From positions 558,001-622,000 of the forward strand of contig WNYE01000006.1 of NCBI GenBank assembly GCA_021396245.1: a stretch of DNA of 64,000 nucleotides, written 5' to 3'. The position numbers were made by a program, and so were the translations under genes. This DNA is from Sporothrix humicola (taxonomy: Eukaryota; Ascomycota; Sordariomycetes; Ophiostomatales; Ophiostomataceae). The notes beneath the pieces were generated by a model, which saw only the letters and a list, made by a program, of their open reading frames with translations, had not been told where the DNA came from and did not search any database. Positions within the stretch are counted from its first letter, which is position 1, and every line of letters begins with the position of its first letter. Shown here one piece after another: positions 53,501 through 64,000 of this stretch.

Positions 53501-56500
53501 GAAGCCTATCCGGCCACTTTATCTTGGACCAAGATAACAAGAACCGTGCATATGGGGAGGAACAAGAGATACGAGTACTGGCATTGACAGGCAGTGGGCA
53601 TCTGTAATAAAATGCAGTGTTTTGTGATCCTGTTGTACAGGGACGGAGTACAGACGGACGAAAAAAGAAGGCGAGGGGAAACGAGAGACAGGCCAGAGCC
53701 GGTGAGCATGTACTTTTGTTCTTTCTCTCCCTTGACTGCCAAATAAATCTTCTGGAAGGTTTACACCGTCGAGTCTTTGTGACTTCTTTGTGGCTTCTTT
53801 GTGTGATGAAAGATGAGACACAAATTGACAAGAAAAGGCATGCACAAAACATACCACTTACACTTTGGCGCAACAGGCAAGCAGGATTAGGCGATGCTCA
53901 AATAAAGTATTGCGAAGTCGGCCTCTGTGTCTTGTCATTCCCCTGGGTGTTCATTGTGATGCCAGGGAGAAACAGACCAAGGACACAACCTCTGCCCTCC
54001 TCGGAGATACAAAAGAACCTTCTTTTCTGTTGTGTTTGCCAGATGCTGTCCACCGTTTCAAGCTTGAGATAAGACGGAAAACGGATGTACAGAGGCCCGT
54101 CTGCCGTTCTCTTTCAGTAACAGTCAACAAGTCAACAATTTTAAGATCTTTACTCAATACGGTAGGCGATGCCGCCCAAGCGAACTGGCCATGACTGACG
54201 GTCACAGATTTCAACCCCAATCGTCGCCTTAGCGAAACGGCCCCCGCCCCTCGTTAACAACCCTGTCAATATCCAACAGCTCCCCCTGTCGGTGGCCTTT
54301 GCCTCCCCTGCCACCTATTTTGGTGCCCGTACTGGGAGATACGCGCAAAGCCTCTCTTTCTTCCTCTCGCCATGACTTGCCTCCTGGTGTGGGGCCACTG
54401 CATTTTGTGCTCTATGAGTCTGTGCTTTTCTTTTGCTTTGTTGCTTTCTTGCCTCTTTTGTGCGTCCCCTCCGTTTTGGCATACGAAGGCTGCAGTAGAC
54501 TTCTCCGCAACGTTTCGTCTCCCAGATCCATCTCGCCTGAGCCTATCAGCTCAGCAACCGGCAGCACGTTAGTTTCGTGGGAAGACGAGAGGGCCAAAAC
54601 TGCAGAAATCGTGTGCGGTCGTCGTATGTGCAAAAGCCTCCAGGATATCCCAGCAACAGATCCCAGCAACAATGCAAAGAACGTCAGACATAAATAGGGC
54701 AGAGCAGTCATCCTTACGATGCGGAGAAGGAGACGAGGTGTCGTGATACCAATCATTCTCGTCAAAGCGCCTATTGTCCCCCATATCCGAGTCTCCTTCT
54801 CCTCGGGACAGACCACATGACCGGACATGTTCTGCAGGGAGGCGTCGTTTGTGCCGTCTGTGTGCAAAAACAACGTGATTTTCCCTCTCTGAATGTCATC
54901 CGAGTTTTGGTTTTTCTCGGGGCCGATTTTTTTGGTTCACCTTAGTTTCTCATTTCCTTTGCCTGCCCGTTCTTTCGCCTGCCGTACCATGGCTCCCGTC
55001 CACTGCCGGACTCCGACCGGGCACTTTTTTCGTCTGTCTTTTGTCGTCTGTCGTATGTCAACGTCGTAACGGAATGGCACGAGTTGATACTTAGTAACCA
55101 AAGCTGCCGTCTTTCAGGGGCGGAATAGCAACGGTAGCGAGCGGGGCCAAAGATTCGATCCTCCTGCGCCTAATGTCAAAGATCATGATCTTTTTCTTCA
55201 ATGTGGAGAGACGGCCGTCCGTTGTCCGCCAACAAGCACACAAAAGAGCATCCCAAGCTAATCATGTAACAGTTATCGATGTGCCCCCTCTTTCGATACT
55301 TGTGGTAAGGTGACAAGAGACAGTAGCGCCCTTCAAAAGCTCTGAAAAGGGTAAGAGTGCGCGCAGCACAAGCGCAAGAGAAGGAGGGAGATTTTTTTGG
55401 ATCCCGGAAGCCGCGAGCGACGGCGTCCTTTTTCTCGCTCCTGCTCTCTGCCATTTTGATTTTCGGTGTGTAGCGCTAGACCGCAAGAGGGGATGCAAAA
55501 CGGAACAAACAGGCAGGAGCGAAAAAAAAAGAGGTGAGATACAGGGCAGGCGCGAACGCGACGGACAGGCCGCCAAGGAAGGAGCAATCGGGCTTTCGCT
55601 TGATTGAATGTGCCGTTTCGAATTATGCCACTGCCAGTAATCAAGTAAAAACTAAAACAGCCCTGTGGGCTCACCGATTGTGGGCTGTCTCGACAACAGG
55701 AGATTTCTGTGTCGCTCTTATTAATATCTGAGCTGATAAGATTTGTGCTCCGAATGTCGCCATCTCCGCTGCAGTGGTGCTATCCACCCGCCCAAGTACG
55801 TAATGTGTTGGGAGCAGGACACCTTCGATTATCTGATATCGCGGAAGACGACAATCACCGTATCGCAACCTGTCAGACATATCGCGGGACCGCTGTTTGT
55901 GTCGAGTAGTATGAAAATAGATGAAGCGCAGCAGCACTCTCGACACTCTTGCATGCAGGGACTTGGGAGAGGCTGTAAGGAAACGGCGATCGGTGGTGCT
56001 GGCCGGCGGTGGCGGTTTGGATTTTTTGTCGAGTTTGGGAAGGAGCTTGGCACGAACAGCCAAGAGAGCCCGACTGTCGTGAGAGGGCAGGCAAAGATCT
56101 GAATTGCTTGTTCACTTTCGTTTTCGCGGCCGGTCTACGATGTACACTGCATGTCGCGGTGCATCCGTCAATTGATAAGATCCGACAATGTTTTGTCATG
56201 GCAATCTAACGCTTGTCAATTCAATTGTCTTCTCGCCTGTTCTCGCTTCTCTCGGCTTCCTCGATGTTCATTTCCATCGCTCTTTCCTACTCTTCCCTAT
56301 TTTCCTTCTTTCCTGCATAAAAGAATGGAGCCTGCGAGGCTCAGAGCTGTAAAACTGTCGGCAAGGCAGGAAGGCTCATCGGCCAACCCCGATCAGATTT
56401 GATCGATGGCCGTTTTTGGTAGCTTTTTTTGGCTAACACCGACTGCAGGCAGAGTTTTCGTTGGCTGCTCCCCTTGCCCTTGTCCAAAGCGCTTCGCTTG

Positions 56501-59500
56501 TTTTTTTCTCTTTGCCCCACACCAGTAAAACTTTTTCTGGGCCTGGCCAGGTCTTTTTTCTCTTCTCAATCTTTCTCGACTCCTTTCAAGCTCGAGCAGC
56601 CTCCTTCCTTTCTTCGAGGTCCTCCCACGCTTTTGTCCTTCCTATCGCCCCCCATGCTATTTTATGGGCGCGGTTGGGTGGCTTATCTCGTAATCTCTCA
56701 TTAATCTCAGCGGCGGTTTCTTTGTGTTTCGTTGATTGTCTTGTCACCACCAACAGACTGCTCCTCACCGTATTTTCTTTTTCTGGCCTTTTTCTGTGCA
56801 TTTCCGTTCCTTTTCTCGTTTTCTTTTTTTGTTGACAGCCGTTTCGATAAAGAATCGAGACAGACAAAACGCCACATCGTGTAAGTGGTAGGGTTACATA
56901 GAAAAACTCTGCTTTTCAAGCCAACAGTTGACAACTGCCAATGATAGGCTGTCGTGCTTTCTCCGTTTTCTTCAACTTCTTTTCCCCAAACTCATTTGTT
57001 CTGTTGCCCACAGTTATCTGCAGTTGTGCCTTGGCCACTCGTTCGCTTGCAAGTTATGTTGGACGTGGGTTTGCGATACGAGGATTCCGTGGGTGGCGCT
57101 CTCCCCTCAGTAGTTGTGAGAATAGGAGTTTGTGGGCCAGAATCCACTGTGTAACTGTGTAACCCACAGCTCCTCCACCGGTGTAGGTCACAGCACGCTG
57201 CAGCGCAGGTCGCATCACAACACAGTTTTTCGTCGAGAGTTGGCCGGAGTCCGGAGCATTATCCACACTGCGAACTGCCACCCATGCCATTCCAAGCCTC
57301 TGACCCCCTGTAGCACATCAGCTCTGCCCCCCAATCCTTGCTCTGTTCCCTACCGTATTCAGTCTTATTCAGGTGTGGGGACGTTTTCTTTTTTCTTGAT
57401 GAAAGAGGCTGAGAACTGTTTTTGGCTTTGTTTTTTGTGATTGTCCTAGCAAAAATACAAACATACACCCAAGCGAGAGACATCAGAGACATTTCTGATC
57501 TGTGCGAGACAAAACGACGTAGGTGGGCGTAGGTGAGACCTCCTTTCCTCTTGCATTTCATTCCAGCGAATCTCGGACGCCGTGTCCGGCTTTCTTTGTC
57601 ACCCAAAGGAAAAAAAGAAACGCCCGTTGCAGCAGAACTCGCAGGCGTCAATTCTCAGCTGACGTTCTGTAAGATACTGAGGACCAAGGACAATCAGAAA
57701 AAGCAAAGAAATGGAACCCCCGGCCAGGGAGAGAGAACGTGCGCAGAATCCGAAAAATCCGTCATCAGAGGTCGATCTGTGCATTCCATTGCAGATTTTC
57801 CCTGATTTGCAGGATCCCAAAATGCAGTTGAAACAGTTGAAGGGAGACAACACCAATGCCAATCTAGCGGTGAAGCCTTTTCGTATTCTCCCGCAGACCT
57901 TGATCGCTCGATCGTTCTCGATGCTAAAAGACGCTGTTGCAATCTCGATCGCAGCCATGTCTCACTTCGCTGTGAGCTATCTGGGTTTGGCGCCTGTGCT
58001 GAGCTACACCGAAAATACAGTGCAAGCCGCTGTGATAAAATTGCGTATGGGACCTTTATTTACAAGGACAGCATTTGTTGGGGAGGGAGGCGAAAAAGCA
58101 TGCACCTTGTCGAGCCTGCTTTCCCTTTCAGTCATTATCAGTCACTGTTTGTCAAGGCAATTTCCAGTCATCAAAAACGCCCAGAGCGCCTCTCCGTATG
58201 TAATCAAACGGAACAAAATCCCACGATGACTACGAATTTCTTGAAAACGTAAGATTTCTTTTGTTGGCGTATCTGACAAGTCCTATCCAAGCCATAGGGC
58301 TGGATCGTCCCGTGTCATCGCGTCGTTTTGGCTGCGTTGGCGGGCTTTACACAGTAATTAGGAGATGGTACTTACATAGAGTGCGCTTAACTCATGCATC
58401 CTAGTTTCATCCGTTTCGTGATATTCTATTTTGTTCTTGTTCCTGGATCAGTACCTATCAAAAGTCAAAAATGTACTTGCACTTAGCCTTTCCCCGTTAA
58501 AAGATACTTTGTACTTGTCCGTTCATTTCGTCTCGTCATCTCCAGACTCCCCGCGTTCTGTCATTGGATCGTCGTGGAGTACAATTTGTGATTTATTTTC
58601 CATTTTGATTCGCCCCCAGGTTGTCTGTCAATTTTTTTTTTCTTTCTTTTTTTCCTGGCCAAACGCCCCTCTCTGCAATTGACCACTGACAGGCTCTGGC
58701 GACGCGACCGTTGGCTCGGGACACAGATAGACAGGTAACGATAATGCTGCGAGTGCGAGAACGCACAGCATGCGGCACAGTGGCGTCGTCCTCAGAATGT
58801 GATAGGCCCATCGAGTATCGTGGAGTCTTCAAAGCAAGAGAAGGCTGGCTCAGTCATAGAAGCACAACCGGACAGCACGCAACGCAAGTGGTTGGACGGA
58901 AAGCGAGCATTTCGCCGACGACGTCATCGTCCCAAAATTGCGACGAGTCTCATTTCAGCATTTCCACGGCAGAATCTCGAATGAGAAATCGAGGCCGAAA
59001 TCGAAGCTGCGAGAAAATCAAATGTAAACAAATTTCGTCACGCACAGCCGCATAACAATCAGAATTTTTTGCACAAATACACAAAATGAAACATTGAAAA
59101 ATAAGAGCCAAGAAAGACCCCAACGTTGCAGGGTTGGCCGATCTCTTCTGTGCGAAGAAAAGAGGGAAAAGATGGCACTGATCAACAAGCAGAGTTTGCT
59201 TTCGAGGGCCCAGACACACCAGGCTACTGCAGACTGTCAGAGCCTGGCCCCAAATCTGGCATTGACCACCACCCTCTTGATCTGGCCCGTTTTCTGGCCC
59301 AGCCTTTCGACATGCGATCGCCAGTGTATCCCACGTCTTTTCGTATGTTTTTCATGTTTCTAAATTTGCAGCATGCAGGCCCTGGATTATGTTGATTGAC
59401 TTGCAACCAATTCAGACAGCCGCGACTTCCTACGGAGTAATGCTCGTACGAATGCTCCTTCCATATTGTTTTACTCTTCAACCTGTCCTCCGTGACCGGC
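53501..59500. other. Gene desert, right part
   Basis: No protein gene is supported on either strand. The many short ORFs show no family motifs and no codon bias like that of the flanking genes. No large repeat or transposon end was recognised. Confidence 0.5.
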
Positions 59501-61975
59501 GTGCAACACGATTGCTCCTGCTGTTTACGGTAATCGAGACCAGATGTTGCCCCCTTGGATTTCCATTCTTCTTGAAAGGCAAGAGCAACCAGCAACAAAC
59601 AATGCAGGCAGAGCCCTCGCAATAATCAACATTGTTGCTCATCCTCGCATCGTAATTGCCTTCCCCATTGCATTTGCCCTCCACCACCCTCCATCGCCAT
59701 TGCACGATGGAAAACCCTTCTCCTTTTTGCCTCCCCCATCCTCAACCACCACCATCCCTGCCCCAATTCCGCACTTCCTCGACCTCTCTCCCTATCTAAT
59801 GGGTCCTGCCTCCCCCCATCTCAGCATCTCAGCGCTTCTCACCCCAGCCCACCGAGCCCACACTCACAGAAACAGGTACGCTAGGACGGTAGCTCCTGCT
59901 CTAGCGCTCTGATGGGCCGCCAACAAAAAAAAAGTTCTGGCGCTACGACCTTGCCGTGGCTTCCACCATCGCACCACCGCACCACTGGCGCATGTATCCA
60001 GGGGAGACGGCGGGCCTTGGTCTCGCCCCCGGCCCATAGCACCCCCTCACTGTTGCCTCCCTGGCGTGAGGGCTACGGGCACCGTTTTACAGTTTACAAA
60101 AGTTGACAGTTTGGCAGATTGACCGTTTTGATCTTGGTGGCTTCTGGCGCTGGTTTTGCTGGTCCGTCTTCTGTCAGCTATCTTTGTGTCTTTGAAGCCG
60201 TCTGCTTAGGATCTCGATCGTATCCTTTTCTTTCATTGCAGTTTTAGTTTTTGCTTGTCACTGTCTCCCCCAGTTGCCCCCTGCCCCAGGCTCTTTCCTC
60301 CACAGTGACTTCTGCCCCATGTCTTGTATTTCTCATACTGACGTCTACGGCAAAGCTCAGACTGGTTCAGAATGGCAGTCGCGCACCCAGACTCAGAACA
60401 GCCATGTCTCACACATCAAGAGCACACGGCTGCCACGGCGTCATTCCAGTCGTGCTTTCCCAACTGCTCCCGGCGCCCATCTCGCACCGAGTCGCACCTT
60501 CTCGTTCAACAGCCAACACTGGAATGTAGAAGCTTCCTCTGGACGTCAAAACGTGCCTGCCAAACCTTCCATTGTCTCGATTGTGCCTGCCCAAAACGGC
60601 TGTAACCACCCCAAAACGGTGCAAAATGGAGGCAAACAAGGCCTGGCCTTGCCAGCATCCTACCTTTCCAAGCGCTACCCATCACCATTCCCCCCTCCCT
60701 ACCAGACCCAAAACGGCACTAAAGCACTATGAACTAAGGTAAAAAAAAAATTCAGCGAGCCATTCCCGTTTGCGCTAACAACACACCTCTCTGTCGCCCA
60801 TTCCTTGCACACACCTTCCCACGCCCTCGCACCTTCCCTGCAGTGGTGCTCGACTACCACACACCTCCTTCCTCTCTCTTGGTTTTTCTCTTGTTCCAGT
60901 CGAGGAAGGTTCGCTCGCAAGTTCAAAACCATCGCGCCTCCCACCGTTCGCTCCGATCCCACACCTCCTTCTCCCTTTCTCTCCTCTTTTTTTACTTCCT
61001 CTCTTCTTCTTTCCTTTTCCTTCCTCTTGTTCTTGTTTCTGTTCATTCTTTCTTCACGGCATCTTTCTTGTTGTTGAATTGTATATCATTGGGACTCCTT
61101 CCGCCCTTCCCATCGCCAACTCTTCTACCTCGTCCTCGACAACGGCACTTGCCTCTTTTACACGGATATCTCGCCCTCGCTTCTTCCTCCTCCTCCTCCT
61201 TCTCTCATCCGATATCCTCTTTCCCCAGAGCACACGATAAGCTCTTGACGATATCGACTCTTCTCGACATTGAGCTCTCTCTCTCTCTCACTGTATCTCC
61301 GTCCTCGCCTCTTTCCTCCGCTCTACCGAACTTGTCGCTGGCGACTTGCCCGGTCTTGTCTCAGACAATCGAACTGGGCTTCTTATCTCGCCTTCTTCTC
61401 TTCTTATTTCTTTCGTTCGGTGTCCCATTATCTTGGTCGACGCTGGTCTTGATTTGAAATTCAGAGTCTCTTGATCCGGTTGCTGGAATATTGCTCGGAC
61501 ATTTTGCACTCTCTTTGCCACCTGGTGAGTAACAAGAGAAGACGACAGAAAAATCAAGTCATATCCGGCACCTCCGTTCTTGCCTCGTGAGAAGGCTGAG
61601 CACGACATCGACGCTCGCGACTTCCCAGCTTGCGACCTCACTCGCACACACAAAAATCCTTTGTTTTCTTTCTTGGACGGCCGGCTAACTCGTTGTTTCC
61701 CAATTTAGTTTTACAGCCCCCAATTCCTTTCTCCCCGACTACCCACAGAGAAACAGACGTCTATCGTGAGACGATTGCATCTTTGATTGCAACGGCCTGC
61801 TCTTTTCTCTCTTCTCTCCGCCCTCTCCTACACACCTAAGACGATCTTCTAGCCCGCCTCCGCCCTCTACGAAATATTTCTTAGACGATCTTCGGCCGGC
61901 TTTTACGCCATTTCCCCCTCCCATTCCTCCTTTCCTTCCTTCTCTTCCCCAGATTTCCCTCCCAATCGGTGGGAA
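59501..61975 (+). promoter_or_regulatory. CT-rich promoter and long 5' leader of the CBM21 gene
   Basis: Pyrimidine content is high from about 60780 to 61970, with a (CT)7 run at 61275-61289. The decamer CCCAAAACGG occurs three times at 60590-60599, 60610-60619 and 60707-60716. A plausible leader intron runs from GTGAGT at 61525 through CTAAC near 61684 to an acceptor at 61708 or 61716. The leader would contain several upstream ATGs. An ATG-less pyrimidine stretch precedes ATG 61976. Confidence 0.5.
61525..61716 (+). other. Possible 5'-leader intron of the CBM21 gene
   Basis: The donor CTG|GTGAGT is strong, the branch point GGCTAACTC sits about 30 nt before the acceptor, and the end reads TTTTACAG. 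It lies wholly in the leader, so no reading frame tests it. Confidence 0.45.
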
Positions 61976-64000
61976 ATGCCTTACACGCCCCCATCACATC
62001 GTTCGCCCGCCTCGTCCGCAGCCTCGTCACCAGACACGAGCCGCCGGCCCTCGTTCAATGCCTCGGTCAAGCCAGTAACTGTCTCGCTGTCCTTCTCGCC
62101 AGCGCCGCCACCGGCGCTGCCCCGGTCCTCGTCTTACCTGACACGACACCGCCGGACTCCCTCTGCTGTCTCCAACGCCTCTTCCTCCACAATCAGCGGC
62201 GGCCAGCCCACACCACAGGCCACTTCGGAGGACCTGAAGGGCATGATCCCGGTGGTTGTTGGAGGCCACGGTTACGATGAGCACAGCAGCGTCCGCCAGT
62301 CTCCCCCACCAATAACAGGCGACCGCCGGGGCATGCCTTCCGGCGCCGTCATCTCCCCGCCCGACTCGCCTCCCACGAGCGACGACGAGGGCCCGGAGAA
62401 CCGCGGCCGCCGGTTGGAGAACATGACCGAACTGAAGCAGCTGCACGAGGCCATTAGCCAGCTTCCCCAGCAGCGCCGCTCCAGCTCGCCCAACGACGAG
62501 CCGACTGACCTCGGTGTTCTGGTTGTCCAGCCGACCCCGCCCGTTCCTGTTGTCAGCAGCATCTCCGGTATCAACGGCACCAGCATGGCTAAGAACCGCA
62601 GCAGCAGCACCGAGAGCGGCATGCGCCACAGCTTTAGCACAAGCTCGCTCGACCACCTGCGCATTGGCGGTGGCCGCAGCAGCAGCATTGGCAGCAATGG
62701 CCGCCGTGTCTCGCACATGCGGTCGGCTACCGAGCCTAGCGTCTCGGTCTCGCCCTCGGCTGGCAGCTCAGTGGCCAACTCGGATGAGGAGAACGACCTC
62801 GAAATCCTGGCAAAGCCTCCCATGGTCCGCAAGAAGTCGGGCGAGCTTGTTCGCCCTGCTCTGCGCCTGGGTTCCGGCCGCCGTCCTTCCAGCATGCCTG
62901 GCACCCCGACCTTCTCCAAGGTTGTGCACTTTGACTCGCACCTCGAGCACGTCCGCCACTTCCTACAAGTCGACCGCCCTCTGGCCGTCAGCGCCGGCTC
63001 GTCGCCCGTCGAAGTGTACGACAGCGAATCGGAGTACCCATTTAACAGCAGTGTCCCCGGCCTGAAGCAGCAGCGTGGCAGCCCGCCGTTTGAGTGGGAG
63101 ATTGTCCTGACCAAGTTCCCTGTGGAGACGCCTGACCGTAAGGCTCTGCCTGTGCGTCTTGAGCGTGTCTGGCTGTCGCCCGACCAGAAGTTCCTGCACG
63201 GCTCGATTGCCTGCCTGAACCTGGCCTTCTCCAAGTCGGTTGTCTGCCGCTTTACTCTGGACTACTGGAAGACGACGTCTGAGATTGCTGCCGAGTACTG
63301 TGCCGAGATCGTGCCTCGCGTTGCTCCCCAGGGCCATGATCGTTTTAACTTCACTATCAAGCTGTCGGACCTGGCCAACCTGGAGACCAAGACCATGTAC
63401 TTCTGTATCCGCTACAATGTCGACGGCAAGGAGTTCTGGGACAACAACAACGGCAGCAACTTCCAGCTTGACTTCAAGAAGAAGATGCTTCCCATCAACG
63501 GCAAGAACGGTCTGCAGAACGGTGCCCTGCCCCGCAGCCACCACCGCCGGTCCAACTCGTCGACCGCGCCTCGCCCAGTCTCGATGCCGGTCTCCCTGGA
63601 CGACTTTGACGGTAACGCCAACGGCAGTAAGATGTTCGACCAGTCCGTCCACGAGTACCTTGGCGAGTCGGAGCACCCGGCTCTGCGCCTCAAGTCGTCG
63701 CAGTCGGCCACCAGCTTGGCTAGCGACAACCTGACGGCCCGCCTGGCTTCGCCCAGCGGCCAGGCCTTTGCCAACCGCTACGACTTTGGTGCTTCGCTCA
63801 CGGCCGCCATGCAGGCCGCCAAGGATGCCATGTCGACCAACAAGACCAACAAGCGCGACGGTGGCCTCTACATGAAGTCGGGCCGCAAGTTCGCCATTGT
63901 CCCAGCCCCATCCGCCGCCGCCGCTGTCAACGTCGCTGCCGCCTCGGCCAACACCAACCAGCGCGTTATCGCCATCAACACGACCAAGGAGCCCACGACC
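61976..64000 (+). CDS. PP1 glycogen-targeting subunit, Gac1/Pig-type, CBM21 (partial)
   Basis: An open frame of 675 codons from ATG 61976 continues past the window end. The product is a regulatory/targeting subunit that brings the type 1 protein phosphatase catalytic subunit (Glc7) to glycogen and so promotes glycogen synthase activation. The N-terminal 300 residues are Ser/Pro/Arg-rich and disordered, with many possible phosphosites. KVVHF at residues 315-319 fits the RVxF PP1-docking motif. A CBM21 domain follows at about 372-503: FEWEIVLTKFPVETP, VRLERVWLSPDQKFLHGSIA, CRFTLDYWKTTSEIAAEY, DRFNFTIKLSDL, MYFCIRYNVDGKEFWDNNNG and NFQLDFKKK. A Ser-rich tail continues to the edge. The start is chosen as the first ATG of the coding-biased region (MPYTPPSHRSPASSAASSPD). 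No intron is seen in this part. Confidence 0.92.
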   Translation, partial: MPYTPPSHRSPASSAASSPDTSRRPSFNASVKPVTVSLSFSPAPPPALPRSSSYLTRHRRTPSAVSNASSSTISGGQPTPQATSEDLKGMIPVVVGGHGYDEHSSVRQSPPPITGDRRGMPSGAVISPPDSPPTSDDEGPENRGRRLENMTELKQLHEAISQLPQQRRSSSPNDEPTDLGVLVVQPTPPVPVVSSISGINGTSMAKNRSSSTESGMRHSFSTSSLDHLRIGGGRSSSIGSNGRRVSHMRSATEPSVSVSPSAGSSVANSDEENDLEILAKPPMVRKKSGELVRPALRLGSGRRPSSMPGTPTFSKVVHFDSHLEHVRHFLQVDRPLAVSAGSSPVEVYDSESEYPFNSSVPGLKQQRGSPPFEWEIVLTKFPVETPDRKALPVRLERVWLSPDQKFLHGSIACLNLAFSKSVVCRFTLDYWKTTSEIAAEYCAEIVPRVAPQGHDRFNFTIKLSDLANLETKTMYFCIRYNVDGKEFWDNNNGSNFQLDFKKKMLPINGKNGLQNGALPRSHHRRSNSSTAPRPVSMPVSLDDFDGNANGSKMFDQSVHEYLGESEHPALRLKSSQSATSLASDNLTARLASPSGQAFANRYDFGASLTAAMQAAKDAMSTNKTNKRDGGLYMKSGRKFAIVPAPSAAAAVNVAAASANTNQRVIAINTTKEPTT

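Noticed and set aside
60274..60732. ORF of 152 codons upstream of the CBM21 gene
   Set aside because: More likely part of the promoter or leader; no similarity recognised. It could act as an upstream ORF.
60843..61457. ORF of 204 codons in the CBM21 leader
   Set aside because: Ser/Leu/Phe-only composition typical of CT-rich DNA.

Overview
The window is nuclear DNA of a filamentous ascomycete, most likely a Sordariomycete. The genes have few, short introns (52 to 95 nt) with GT-AG ends and CTAAC-type branch points. They use C- or G-ending codons strongly. The families are typically mould-like: a HET-domain protein, a filamentous-type Atg17, DHA1 and sugar MFS transporters, NmrA, TauD, a salicylate-hydroxylase-like FAD monooxygenase and a CBM21 PP1 regulator. 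The genus cannot be fixed from the sequence. No rRNA, tRNA, transposon or CRISPR array was recognised.

0.5 to 25.3 kb is a metabolism-rich half. In order it holds: an AtuA-DUF4387 fusion protein (+); a disrupted gene of a fungal DUF6914-like family (-); an uncharacterised 571-aa protein that may have a tubby/LURP-one-like fold (-); a DODA/LigB-type extradiol dioxygenase with a possible mitochondrial leader (-); a sugar-porter MFS protein (-); a TauD-like dioxygenase with one intron (+); an NmrA-like Rossmann protein (+); a VIT1/CCC1-like metal transporter (+); a tiny secreted protein whose first exon may be only two Met codons (-); a single-pass membrane protein (-); and a DHA1 MFS exporter (-) divergent from a FAD monooxygenase (+). 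Several of these fit uptake, ring hydroxylation or ring cleavage of small organic compounds, but no pathway-specific transcription factor or core biosynthetic enzyme is visible, so a true gene cluster is not shown.

26.7 to 35.6 kb holds conserved cell-biology genes mixed with accessory ones: MAK16 (ribosome biogenesis, three exons), a perfect 43-bp hairpin, a doubtful ORF, a HET-domain protein, a small secreted protein and ATG17.

35.6 to 62.0 kb is a 26.4-kb stretch in which I find no convincing protein gene on either strand. It contains pyrimidine-rich tracts, microsatellites, a strong G-quadruplex candidate, CCAAT-box palindromes and many chance ORFs. It ends in a CT-rich leader of a Gac1/PIG-type PP1 glycogen-targeting subunit (CBM21 domain), which starts at 61976 and runs off the window. 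Such a long empty stretch stands out against the dense gene spacing to its left and is the most unusual large-scale property of the window.
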